Source: JBBRSD01 sp038245725
GTDB taxonomy: Bacteria > Actinomycetota > Coriobacteriia > Anaerosomatales > JAAXUF01
NCBI GenBank assembly: GCA_038245725.1
Contig: JBBRSD010000010.1
Location: 1 to 64,000 of the forward strand
Direction: 5' to 3'
DNA: 64,000 bases
In this document: piece after piece, positions 34,528 to 42,839 of the stretch
Layout of the letters: each line of letters opens with the position of its first letter
Position numbering within the stretch: position 1 is the first letter of the stretch
The notes under the pieces: model-generated
Databases searched by the model: none
What the model was told of the DNA's origin: nothing
What the model saw: only the letters and a program-made list of their open reading frames with translations
Program-made: the position numbers and the translations under genes

Positions 34528-37161
34528 ATGCCGCTCGAGGAATACCGCCGCAAGCGCGACTTCTCGGCGACGCCCGAGCCTGCCGGCGAGCCGGCGGACG
34601 GGCACGACGCGGTGACCGCGCCGCGGAGCTTCGTGGTGCACAAGCACGCGGCTAGAGCGCTTCACTACGACGTCCGGCTCGAGCTCGACGGCGTACTGCT
34701 GTCGTGGGCGGTGCCGAAAGGCCCCTCGCTCGACACTCACGACAAGCGACTCGCCGTGCACGTCGAGGACCACCCGCTCGACTACGGCGGTTTCGAGGGG
34801 ACGATTCCGGCGGGAGAGTACGGCGCCGGCACTGTCATCGTGTGGGACCGCGGAACATGGCAGCCGGTCGGCGACGCACGTGCGGGCCTCGCGAAGGGCG
34901 ACTTCAAGTTCGAACTGCACGGCGAGAAGCTACACGGTCTGTGGGTGCTCGTGCGGATGAAGCCACGGCCGGGCGAGAAACGCGAGAACTGGCTGCTCAT
35001 CAAGGAGAAAGACGAGGCGGTCAGGCCCCACGAGGAATATGACGTACTTGCCGAGGAGCCCGGGAGCGCTGTGAGCGGGCTGACGATCGAGGAAGTTGCC
35101 GCGGGGCAGGGGCTGGGGCGAGGCGGGGTCGGAGAGGCTGGCGGGGACGGGTTCTCCGCGTCAGCGGCAGCCGATCCCAAAGCCGATGGGCCTGCGAGCA
35201 TCCCCGCCAGCCTCTCCGACCCCGCCTCGCACGGCTCTTCCTCGAGCGCCAAACCCGATCCTCACCCTGCGCCTTTTCCCTCTACGATCGATGTTGAGCT
35301 GGCTACGTTGGTCGACGTGACGCCTGCTGGGGATGGGTGGTTGGCTGAGGCTAAGTACGACGGATACCGGGTTGTGTTGGCGCTCAACGACGGGCGGTGC
35401 CGGGCGTTCACTCGCAGCCATGCGGACTGGAGCGATCGGTTCGCGCCGCTGTGCCGGGCGGTAGAGGGACTGCCGGCTGTCAGTGCGGTGATCGATGGCG
35501 AGGCCGTGGTCTTCGACGATGCGGGCGTGTCGCGTTTCGAGCTGCTGCAAAAGGCACTGGGCTCGCATCCGGAGCTCATCGCGTTTGCGGCGTTCGACCT
35601 GCTCTTCCTCAACGGCCACGATCTGCACGATATGCCGCTGACCCAGCGCAAGGAGCTGTTGCGGACGCTCCTCGCCGACGAAGGAACCAAGTCAGCGCTG
35701 CGCTACGCCGAGCACGTCGAGAGCGGCTCCCGGGAGCTGTATGCGCACGCCTGCTCGGCGGGGCTTGAAGGCGTTGTGTGCAAGCGCGCCGACAGCCGCT
35801 ACCTGCCCGGGCGCGGCCGTGACTGGCAGAAGGTGAAATGCCGCCACGAGCAAGAACTTGTCGTGGGCGGGTTCACCGAGGGCAAGGGGTCGCGCGGGCC
35901 GCTCGGCTCGCTGCTCGTGGGGACGTACGAGGGCGCGCGGCTTGTCTACGCCGGCCGCGTAGGCAGTGGCCTCGACGAGGCCGATCTGGCGTCGCTCACC
36001 AAGAGGCTGCGCGCGCTCAAACGAGCGACTTCGCCGTTCGATCCGCCGCCGCGCATCACCGGCGCCGACGTTCACTGGAGCACGCCTTCACTCGTCATCG
36101 AAGCCGCGTTTCGCGAGTGGACCGCCGATGGCGTGCTGCGCCAGCCGGTCTTCCTCGGCGTGCGCGAGGACAAGGACCCGCACGAGGTCGTGCGCGAGCG
36201 CGCCGAGGCGACCGACGGCGAGGACGACGACCCGGTCGCAACCCGCACCGACTACGGTCGCCCGACGACGGTGCTCGATGTTCGCGTCACCAACCCACGC
36301 AAGCCGCTCTTTCCGGATTCATCCTTCCCCAAGGTCTCGCTCGCCGAGTACTACGCAGCAGTGGCCCCCGCCATGCTCCCCCACGTCGCCGGACGTCCGC
36401 TCACGCTCGTGCGCTGCCCTACCGGGCACGGCCGCGACTGCTTCTACCAGCGACATCCCGATGCCGGACTGCCTGGCCAGGTCCACACGTTCGCGCACGT
36501 CCTCACCGGTCACGCCGACCCAGACGACCTCCTCATCGTGGACTCCGCCGAGGGGCTCGTGGCCCTCGCACAGATGGGCGCGCTCGAGATCCATACGTGG
36601 CTTTCCCACGTCGACACGCCCACCCGTCCCGATCTCATCGTCTTCGACCTCGATCCCGGACCCGAGGTCGCGTGGCCACAGCTGTGCTCGGCGGCCCGGC
36701 TCGTCGCCGAGAAGTGCTCGGCCCTGGGCTTCGAACCGTTCCTGAAGTCGACGGGCAGCAAGGGGCTACATGTCGTCCTGCCGATCCAGCCCGTCTGGGA
36801 GTTCGTCCGGGTGAGAGCGCTCGCGAAGTCGATTGTTGACGCCATCGTAGTGGGGAACTCTGACACGCTCACCGGGAAGATGGCCAAGGACGTGCGAACC
36901 AGCCGGATCTACCTCGACTACCTGCGAAACGCGGAAGGGGCCAGCGCGGTCGCGCCCTACTCGACGCGCAACAGGCCGGGACCCTCGTGCGCGGTGCCGC
37001 TCGCGTGGGACGAGCTCACCGACGACCTCGACATTCGCGCGTTCACTCCGGAGCGCGTGACCGCTCGCGTGCGTGACGCCGTGGATCCGTGGGCTGGCAT
37101 CGAGAATCACGCGATTGGCGTGTCCGTACTCAAGGGCGCCGAGAAGGCAGCCTCGGCCTAG
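34528..37161 (+). CDS. ligD: ATP-dependent DNA ligase LigD (PE-LIG-POL order)
   Basis: This 877-residue trifunctional NHEJ enzyme has three domains: a 3'-phosphoesterase (about 10-170; FVVHKHAARALHYDVRLE, SWAVPKGPSLD), an ATP-dependent ligase (about 260-560; AEAKYDGYR with nucleophile K276, EAVVFDD, GLEGVVCKR, DWQKVKC), and an Eukarya/archaea-type primase-polymerase (about 590-870; VTNPRKPLFPD, RCPTGHGRDCFYQRHP, FDLDPGP, STGSKGLHVVLPI). The order is that of Pseudomonas LigD, not the POL-first order of mycobacteria. The Gly/Ala/Pro linker (about 185-250) contains a 30-bp perfect inverted repeat and, just after it, a stretch with less GC-biased codons. It acts with the adjacent Ku. Confidence 0.96.
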   Translation: MPLEEYRRKRDFSATPEPAGEPADGHDAVTAPRSFVVHKHAARALHYDVRLELDGVLLSWAVPKGPSLDTHDKRLAVHVEDHPLDYGGFEGTIPAGEYGAGTVIVWDRGTWQPVGDARAGLAKGDFKFELHGEKLHGLWVLVRMKPRPGEKRENWLLIKEKDEAVRPHEEYDVLAEEPGSAVSGLTIEEVAAGQGLGRGGVGEAGGDGFSASAAADPKADGPASIPASLSDPASHGSSSSAKPDPHPAPFPSTIDVELATLVDVTPAGDGWLAEAKYDGYRVVLALNDGRCRAFTRSHADWSDRFAPLCRAVEGLPAVSAVIDGEAVVFDDAGVSRFELLQKALGSHPELIAFAAFDLLFLNGHDLHDMPLTQRKELLRTLLADEGTKSALRYAEHVESGSRELYAHACSAGLEGVVCKRADSRYLPGRGRDWQKVKCRHEQELVVGGFTEGKGSRGPLGSLLVGTYEGARLVYAGRVGSGLDEADLASLTKRLRALKRATSPFDPPPRITGADVHWSTPSLVIEAAFREWTADGVLRQPVFLGVREDKDPHEVVRERAEATDGEDDDPVATRTDYGRPTTVLDVRVTNPRKPLFPDSSFPKVSLAEYYAAVAPAMLPHVAGRPLTLVRCPTGHGRDCFYQRHPDAGLPGQVHTFAHVLTGHADPDDLLIVDSAEGLVALAQMGALEIHTWLSHVDTPTRPDLIVFDLDPGPEVAWPQLCSAARLVAEKCSALGFEPFLKSTGSKGLHVVLPIQPVWEFVRVRALAKSIVDAIVVGNSDTLTGKMAKDVRTSRIYLDYLRNAEGASAVAPYSTRNRPGPSCAVPLAWDELTDDLDIRAFTPERVTARVRDAVDPWAGIENHAIGVSVLKGAEKAASA
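35118..35230. repeat. 30-bp perfect inverted repeat within the ligD linker
   Basis: Bases 35118-35147 are the exact reverse complement of 35201-35230, separated by 53 bp. Both arms lie in the low-complexity linker between the PE and ligase domains (about residues 197-235). Such a long perfect palindrome is not needed for coding and looks like a miniature mobile or recombination-derived element. Confidence 0.92.
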
Positions 37162-37388
37162 CGCAGATCGCGCACCTTGCGCGCGGCGGCCATGGCCATG
37201 TCCTGACCGACGACGAGGCGAAGCGCCGTGACGATGTTGTCGGCCATCGTCGACAGGTCAACCAGTTCGATCGTGTCTGGCGACTTTCCAATGCGGCGAC
37301 TCTCGACGTCTACGGAAACGCTCGCCAGAACGGTACCGATGACCGGGCGCAGCTGCTCCTCTACGCGGGTGGCGAGCGCATTACCCAC
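37158..37388 (-). CDS. Small hypothetical protein of 76 aa
   Basis: It starts with a GTG that overlaps the stop of the upstream gene by 8 bp, so translation is probably coupled. The sequence (VEEQLRPVIGTVLASVSVD, then LVDLSTMADNIVTALRLVVG) has no membrane segment and no motif that I know. It is mixed alpha/beta with a helical end. It ends 4 bp inside the 3' end of ligD, convergently. Confidence 0.6.
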   Translation of the reverse strand: MGNALATRVEEQLRPVIGTVLASVSVDVESRRIGKSPDTIELVDLSTMADNIVTALRLVVGQDMAMAAARKVRDLR

Positions 37389-37878
37389 GCGGCTCGGCCC
37401 CGTCCTCGGCGGTCTCCGCCGACTCCGCCGCAGCTGCTGCCACCGCGTGAGCCTCGGCCTGCTCGGCCTGCTCGGCGGTCATGCCTCTCAGGAATGCCTG
37501 CATCGCCGTGCGAACGCTGTAGAAGTAGCCGGCGAGCAGCGCCATTCCCAGCACGACGAGCAGCTCGCTCGCGAGTTCCGTCTGCTCGAAGGTGACTCCA
37601 TCGACGAAGTTGCTCGTCCACTTGGCGAGTGCGGACGCCGCCAGGCAGACGATGGCTAGGATGACGTAGTGCATCTTCTCGGCAACAGCGCCGCCGAACG
37701 CGACTTTGCGCAGACCGAGCGCTTCGATCAGCAGGGCGATCGCGACAGCCAGACCGGTCGCGCTCACAGCCAGGTGCAAGCCAAGCGGTGTTATCTGGTT
37801 GTCGCGTGCCATCGCGGCGACGGGAAATGCAAGCGATGCGAGTGCAGCAACAAAGGACATCCTGAGCAGTCGGTTCAT
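37381..37878 (-). CDS. Hypothetical membrane protein with signal peptide
   Basis: This encodes 165 residues from an ATG with GGGGGAGGAT upstream. There is a signal peptide (to about residue 24), then three membrane segments (about 35-52, 70-87, 105-125) and an acidic Ala/Glu-rich cytoplasmic tail (EQAEQAEAHAVAAAAAESAE). It is the first gene of a two-gene unit with the 76-aa protein. No family is recognised. A GCCGATAA motif lies about 80 bp upstream. Confidence 0.65.
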   Translation of the reverse strand: MNRLLRMSFVAALASLAFPVAAMARDNQITPLGLHLAVSATGLAVAIALLIEALGLRKVAFGGAVAEKMHYVILAIVCLAASALAKWTSNFVDGVTFEQTELASELLVVLGMALLAGYFYSVRTAMQAFLRGMTAEQAEQAEAHAVAAAAAESAETAEDGAEPRG

Positions 37879-38059
37879 CCGTGCATCCTCCCCCCATGTC
37901 GCTTGGACTCGCGTCGGCGACCGAACAAGAACCAAATCACGTGTCAGTTCACGTTATCGGCGAACGTTACACAACGCCTGATACTGCAGGCCGAATGGTG
38001 ACAGCCGTCACGGGCGCGTGCAAATCCCCATGTCATCGACGTGCCGAGTGGTGTACGCG

Positions 38060-39913
38060 TCACCCCGCCGAGAAGCCTCCGCCGCCTCCGCCACCCCCGC
38101 CTCCGCCAGAGAAGCCGCCGCCGCCACCGGACGCGGACGACTGCGCGCTCGTCGCGATCTGGGATGCGCTCGCGAACCCTCCCTGCAACGACGAGAGCGG
38201 CGAGCCGCCGAGCGTTGGCGAGTAGACCCACCAGTACGTCGTCTGGAACGCCGGATCGGCCACCAGGTCGGGCATCTGCACGCGGAGCTGGCTGATGACT
38301 TCTTGTGCGATGCCGAAGACGACGGCCAGCACGAGGAACCGGTTCCACAGCACCACAGCCTGCGGAGGAGCTTCGCTCAGGCGCGAGAAGTCCCGCAGGA
38401 AATCACGCAACGCCTTGTACTGCGCATACAGCTCGTTGCCTTCGCGGCTGCGGCGCAGCATGTACGCACCGAACACCATTATCGCGACCGCCGACGGAAC
38501 CGCCATGCAGATCGGCCACGCGGTTCCGGCCCACACGGCAGAAAGCAGCCCCACGCCGGCCACGAAAGCGCCGAGGACGAACATGCCGATCTGCCACGAC
38601 CAGCTCGGGCGTTCGAAGAGGCCGAGCGCGTCGGCAGCTACCGAGCACTCATCCTTCCAGGCCTGCATCTTGTCGGTGAACTCCTTCGGGTGACTCTTCG
38701 CATACGTCTTGATCTGCTCGAGTCGCACCGTGCTGCCATCACCGATATCCGAGAACAGAAGCGACAGCAACTTCTCGTCGATCGGTCGCACAGCACCCTG
38801 CGGTGGTTTCGGATTCATCCCCAGCTCGAAGCTGGGAGAGTCCTTCGCTCCGATGCCGAGAACCCCATCCGAATGCTCGGTGATCGGTCGCATCGCGAGC
38901 ACGCCCTTGTCGGCGAGGTCCATGAGCGTTGCGGCGACCTCGGCATCGGTCACCTTGCCGAAGCGCCACAACGCACCAACCACTGCGGGTGCGAGGTCGG
39001 GCCTGGGGTCCTCCCGCAGATATCCTCCCTGGAAGTTCGCCTTGTACTCGCGCCCGTGCCGGATGAACGTCACGAGCCCGAACGCGAAGCCGAGGAAGGC
39101 GACAAGCCCGCTGATCCCGATCGCGGCGATGAGGCCTAGCAGCGCCCTCGAGCGCGTCTGGTTCGCCTCGTTGGCAAGCTTGGCCTCCTCTTGCTGCACC
39201 GCCAGGGCGCGCGCCTCCGAGATGATCTGCGCGCCGGGCAGCGCTTCGGCCGGGTAGAGCACGCGCGCCTCGACGAACGTGTTGGCGGGAAGCTCAGGCA
39301 CGTCGAGCGTCACCTTGCCGTCCTGCCCGATGTCGATCTTGCCGGTCAATGGGCCATGCGCCCATGCCTTTACTTGCTCCTGCGTCAGCGACGAGGGTGG
39401 CGTGATCTCGATATGCACGGGGCCCGACGAGATGTCGGTCCCTGAGCCAACGAACTGCCAATACAGCTCAGCGGTATCCAGGTAACGCTTGACGGCCGAT
39501 TTCGCCGAGTACGTGATGCGCATGGGCATGGTCGTGTCCGCAACATCGATCGCGACGCGCACCGTGATCGAGTCACCGTCGTCGGTGATCGAGTACGTTC
39601 CCGGGTCTTGAGCCTCGCCTTCGACGAGACTGAACGGGTTCTCGATGCCCGCCTCCACAGATGAAACGCCGAGAACGGCGATGCCGTCCGATCCCTTCTT
39701 CGCCAGGCTCCACTGGACCCAGCTGAACTTCCCATCGAACTTCAGGGTGCGGTCTTCTGTAACGCGAAGATCACCGTTCGGGTCGACGGCCGCCCCGATG
39801 CCGATCGCCGTGATCGAGTACTGTTTCGCGAGCGCAACGGCGGGCAGCGCCAGGACCAGCGTGCACGCGATCACCGCGAGCGCCAGACGCACCTTGGCCG
39901 AGACCGTTCTCAC
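38060..39913 (-). CDS. DUF2207 domain membrane protein
   Basis: This encodes 617 residues from a GTG (GGGGGAG upstream) that overlaps the tadA stop by 4 bp. There is a signal peptide (1-29), an extracellular beta-rich DUF2207 N-terminal domain (to about 250; YSITAIGIGAAVDPNGDLRV, SVEAGIENPFSL), a TM helix (about 262-285), a cytoplasmic region of winged-helix-like DUF2207 type (GALWRFGKVTDAEVAATLMD, DLADKGVL), two closely spaced TM helices (about 430-475) and a Gly-rich C-terminus (GGGGGFSGGGGGGGGGGGFSAG split by Ser/Phe). Such TPM-like glycine tails are typical of the family. The function is unknown. Confidence 0.88.
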   Translation of the reverse strand: MRTVSAKVRLALAVIACTLVLALPAVALAKQYSITAIGIGAAVDPNGDLRVTEDRTLKFDGKFSWVQWSLAKKGSDGIAVLGVSSVEAGIENPFSLVEGEAQDPGTYSITDDGDSITVRVAIDVADTTMPMRITYSAKSAVKRYLDTAELYWQFVGSGTDISSGPVHIEITPPSSLTQEQVKAWAHGPLTGKIDIGQDGKVTLDVPELPANTFVEARVLYPAEALPGAQIISEARALAVQQEEAKLANEANQTRSRALLGLIAAIGISGLVAFLGFAFGLVTFIRHGREYKANFQGGYLREDPRPDLAPAVVGALWRFGKVTDAEVAATLMDLADKGVLAMRPITEHSDGVLGIGAKDSPSFELGMNPKPPQGAVRPIDEKLLSLLFSDIGDGSTVRLEQIKTYAKSHPKEFTDKMQAWKDECSVAADALGLFERPSWSWQIGMFVLGAFVAGVGLLSAVWAGTAWPICMAVPSAVAIMVFGAYMLRRSREGNELYAQYKALRDFLRDFSRLSEAPPQAVVLWNRFLVLAVVFGIAQEVISQLRVQMPDLVADPAFQTTYWWVYSPTLGGSPLSSLQGGFASASQIATSAQSSASGGGGGFSGGGGGGGGGGGFSAG

Positions 39914-40371
39914 GACCGCTCCCCCCTCAGTTTGCGGAAGAACTCCCGCAGCAGCGCCGAAGATTCCTCGGCAAGTATTCCCGAGCTGACATCGAACCGG
40001 TGATTCAAGCGCTCGTCACTAGAGAGGTCGTACAAGCTCCCGAGCGCGCCGGCTTTGGGATCCGGAGATGCATAGACGCAACGGGCGATTCGCGCCTGAT
40101 GCATCAGCCCGGCGCACATGGGACACGGCTCGAGGGTCACAAAGACAGTGCAGTCCGAGAGGCGCCAACGCCCAAGACGCTGCGATGCCTCGCGAATCGC
40201 GAGAAACTCTGCGTGGCCGGCTGGATCGTGATCGATCTCGCGCCGGTTCATGCCGTCAGCGACGACCGCCCCGTCGCAGACGACGACCGCGCCGATCGGC
40301 ACTTCGCCGATCTCGGCGGCCCGACGGGCCTGGTCGAGCGCCATGGACATGTAGATTTCGTCGGAATGCAT
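39910..40371 (-). CDS. tadA: tRNA-specific adenosine deaminase TadA
   Basis: This 153-residue protein has the zinc deaminase motifs HAEFLAIREA (His ligand and catalytic Glu) and VTLEPCPMCAGLMHQARI (two Cys ligands). The start MHSDEIYMSMALDQARRAAE matches TadA. It converts A34 of tRNA-Arg(ACG) to inosine; a tRNA-Arg(ACG) substrate is encoded at 42637. It overlaps the DUF2207 gene by 4 bp (GTGA). An AGGAC site lies upstream. A longer open frame upstream is not supported. Confidence 0.94.
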   Translation of the reverse strand: MHSDEIYMSMALDQARRAAEIGEVPIGAVVVCDGAVVADGMNRREIDHDPAGHAEFLAIREASQRLGRWRLSDCTVFVTLEPCPMCAGLMHQARIARCVYASPDPKAGALGSLYDLSSDERLNHRFDVSSGILAEESSALLREFFRKLRGERS

Positions 40372-40506
40372 GCGGCGAGTCCTGTGCTCAGCTGAAAGAA
40401 CCTTGTCGTAGCATATCGCAGCCGAGTATCCCCTGCTCAGAGTAGTGACGCAGCGCACCAAACACGCCGCGAGAAACCCATGCTATTCTCTGCCTGTTCG
40501 CGCCAC

Positions 40507-40596
40507 GGAGGGGTGGCAGAGTGGTTGAATGCCCTGGTCTTGAAAACCAGTAGGCGCGCAAGCGTCTCGTGGGTTCGAATCCCACCCCCTCCGCCA
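40507..40596 (+). tRNA. tRNA-Ser(TGA), CCA encoded
   Basis: A 90-nt class II tRNA: acceptor GGAGGGG/CCCCTCC, long variable arm, GGTTCGAAT T arm, anticodon loop CTTGAAAA giving anticodon TGA (reads UCA). Confidence 0.93.
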
Positions 40597-40640
40597 GCGC
40601 GGTTCGCATTCCCGCTGTGACCGCTTACGACTGCGCCAGC

Positions 40641-40920
40641 TCACAGATCTCGCTGCACCTCGAGCGCCGGTCGCCGAGCAGCTTGGATCGCCATCGTCGC
40701 CGCGACGAGCACACTAATCCCACCCGCGATTGCGATACCTGCGAGGTAGGTCCACGGGACTCCCAGACTTACCTGCGGAGAATCGAACAAAGCCGGTCAG
40801 GATCTTCACGATCACGAGCGGCTCGAGCCAGCCGCCCAATGCGCCGAGCACGGCTCCAGCGAGCGCATGCGCGATCGCGAAGGTACGCCGCCGAAATCGG
40901 CCAACGCAGACGTCCTGAAG
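40641..40920 (-). pseudogene. Remnant of an FtsX-like ABC transporter permease
   Basis: The minus strand of this otherwise empty region reads FRRRTFAIAHAL, then AGAVLGALGGWLEPLVIVKI and LTGF in one frame, and FDSPQVSLGVPWTYLAGIAI with ARRPALEVQRDL and a stop at 40641 in the next frame. These are the C-terminal motifs of MacB/FtsX-type permeases (RRRTFAIA..ALG, K-L-T-G-x-F-D, V-P-W-x-Y-L, ARRxxAL). A one-base shift near 40790 and an internal deletion after AHAL break it, and no upstream part is present. It is a decayed fragment. The flanking 40921-41073 shows nothing else. Confidence 0.7.
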
Positions 40921-41073
40921 AGCAACGTCTGCCCAGCGGTCGTCTGGCGCCCCAGGCGCGCGGTACGGCGTCCTCTCATCTTCTTCTCATGCCCCCTGCG
41001 CTAAACCTAGGAGAACGCGGAGGCCGGAGGATCGCGGTGGCCTCATCTTCAGGCAAGCACGGAGAGGACGAAC

Positions 41074-42306
41074 ATGGCCCAACGCCTCGCTGGTGACAGG
41101 CTCGGCACGCGGCGCAATGCCAGAACTACTGCGACCGATAGCGGTCGCTCATATCCACCAGTCACTTTTCGGCCCCGAGCGGCGCGGCATGGCTGGGAGC
41201 CGCCACGACATGGCGCTCATCCAATCCGGTGGTTCGTTGCGGCGGCACTCGCTCTCCTGCTAGCCGTGCCTCTGAGTTCGTTCGGACGCGCGATGACGGG
41301 GCCTTCCAGCCTCTCTCTGCCGATACGAGTCGTGGAGTGGGCGCGCGACAGCGGTGGAGAGGGCTTGGTGAACGCGGCGGAGCACGCCTACTACACCATC
41401 ACGGCTCCGAAGGCGGGCGGGCCGAGTCTGAGCCAGCTGCCGGACATCGGTCAGGGCGGCCCTGCCGGCGCGCTTTCAGCGACTCCGCCGCACATCTCGC
41501 TCGCCATCCCGAGGGCACTGCACGGCGAGGGCGTGTGGCGGCGCGCAAGCAAGACATTCGCTGGCATGCAGCCGATCCTCGTCACGGTATTCCGCCCGGA
41601 GGCGGCCTACCCACGCCAACTCGCCTATGTCGCGTGGATGAACAGGTCGATGACGCATATGGAGCTCTACGCCGGCAGGGTGCGACCTCCGATGTCTGGT
41701 TCGCGTGGGCCGATGGACGTGCCCAGAGCGCTCCGTTCCCACCTTGTCGCGACATTCAACAGCGGCTTCGTCTACAAAGACTGCAAGGGTGGTTTCGCGA
41801 TACACGGGAGGACGATCCTGCCAATGGCGAGCGGACAGGGCACCCTCATTGAGCGCACAGACGGCACCATGGACGTGCAGAAGTGGAGCGGCGGGTCCGC
41901 CGTCGCGTCCGATGTCGTGCTCGCACGGCAGAACCTGCCGCTGATCGTAGACGGCGGTCGACTGAATCCAACGCTTGGGGATGGCTCGAGGTGGGGCGCG
42001 ACCCTGGGAAATGCGGTGCGGGTTTGGCGCACGGCCGTGGGGGTCGACTCTCTCGGCAACCTCATCTATCTGGCGGCGCCCGGACAGACCGCCGCCAGCC
42101 TCGCCGCCGCGATGATTCGGGCTGGCGCCGTGCGCGCGATGCAGATGGACATCAACGCTTACTGGCCGTCCTTCATCACGTATGGCCGACCGGGTGGCAG
42201 AAGCCCGGACAAACTCGTCCCGAACGCGAACCAACCTGCGACGCGGTACTTGCACCCCGACGACACCGATTTCTTCGCCGTTTACGCAGCCCCGGCGGCC
42301 CGATAG
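41074..42306 (+). CDS. Phosphodiester glycosidase (NAGPA domain) family exported protein
   Basis: This encodes 410 residues from ATG 41074 (GGAGAGGA upstream). A basic N-terminus (1-48) precedes a signal-anchor helix (about 49-70). The exported domain begins around VFRPEAAYPRQLAYVAWM and has HLVATFNSGF, GGFAIHGRTILPM, LPLIVDGGRLNP, WRTAVGVDSLGNLIYLA and the closing MQMDINAYWP, the order found in NAGPA-like phosphodiester glycosidases, which cleave sugar phosphodiesters. Its precise substrate, perhaps a wall polymer, is not evident. It resembles exopolysaccharide-associated members in other Gram-positive bacteria. Confidence 0.82.
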   Translation: MAQRLAGDRLGTRRNARTTATDSGRSYPPVTFRPRAARHGWEPPRHGAHPIRWFVAAALALLLAVPLSSFGRAMTGPSSLSLPIRVVEWARDSGGEGLVNAAEHAYYTITAPKAGGPSLSQLPDIGQGGPAGALSATPPHISLAIPRALHGEGVWRRASKTFAGMQPILVTVFRPEAAYPRQLAYVAWMNRSMTHMELYAGRVRPPMSGSRGPMDVPRALRSHLVATFNSGFVYKDCKGGFAIHGRTILPMASGQGTLIERTDGTMDVQKWSGGSAVASDVVLARQNLPLIVDGGRLNPTLGDGSRWGATLGNAVRVWRTAVGVDSLGNLIYLAAPGQTAASLAAAMIRAGAVRAMQMDINAYWPSFITYGRPGGRSPDKLVPNANQPATRYLHPDDTDFFAVYAAPAAR

Positions 42307-42458
42307 ACGCCCTATCACTCCCGATCGAGGCGGGGATCGCGGAGATGGCTCACAACTGCGATCGTAGCGGCAGCTCGGCGGCTTTACGCTTCGCCCCAGC
42401 GCGGGTACCATATCCACTCGCGCACACCTGCACCGCACGAAGCCGCACGCGCGCATAC

Positions 42459-42552
42459 GGAGAGCTGGCCGAGTCGGTCGAAGGCGCTCGCCTGCTAAGC
42501 GAGTAAGGGGGTAAAGCTCCCTTCGAGGGTTCGAATCCCTCGCTCTCCGCCA
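42459..42552 (+). tRNA. tRNA-Ser(GCT), CCA encoded
   Basis: A 94-nt class II tRNA: acceptor GGAGAGC/GCTCTCC, long variable arm, GGTTCGAAT T arm, anticodon loop CTGCTAA giving anticodon GCT (reads AGC/AGU). Confidence 0.93.
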
Positions 42553-42636
42553 TTTGACATGAACCCGTCACGGGATCGGCGCAGATTGACAGCGCCGTTC
42601 AACGATGGCAGGATACCAAAGCCCTTCGGGGCAAAC

Positions 42637-42713
42637 GCGCCTTTACCTCAGCTGGATAGAGGGCCTGACTACGAATCAGGACGTCGCAGGTTCGAATCCT
42701 GCAAGGCGCGCCA
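42637..42713 (+). tRNA. tRNA-Arg(ACG), CCA encoded
   Basis: A 77-nt tRNA: acceptor GCGCCTT/AAGGCGC, D-loop CAGCTGGATAGAG, anticodon loop CTACGAA with anticodon ACG, T-loop GTTCGAATC. It is the expected substrate of TadA (39910-40371). Confidence 0.94.
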
Positions 42714-42723
42714 CGAATATGCG

Positions 42724-42749
42724 CGGCCTCCCCTCGGGGAGGCCGTTTT
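42724..42749 (+). terminator. Rho-independent terminator of tRNA-Arg(ACG)
   Basis: CGGCCTCCCC and GGGGAGGCCG form a perfect 10-bp stem with a TC loop, followed by TTTT. It is the clearest canonical terminator in the window. Confidence 0.92.
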
Positions 42750-42839
42750 GCGTTGCGGCACCGAAGGGCCGGGCCCGCTCGCGGGCGACGGGGGGAATAC
42801 ACCCATCATCGAACGCCCGCGCAAGAGACAAGCCGAGGC

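Noticed and set aside
33514..34920. A 468-residue minus-strand frame across the Ku gene
   Set aside because: It is an R/H/V-rich shadow typical of the complement of GC-rich genes; Ku on the plus strand has all family motifs.
37950..37965. Sigma-28 promoter before the membrane protein gene at 37878
   Set aside because: A GCCGATAA box is present, but there is no TAAA box at the needed distance.
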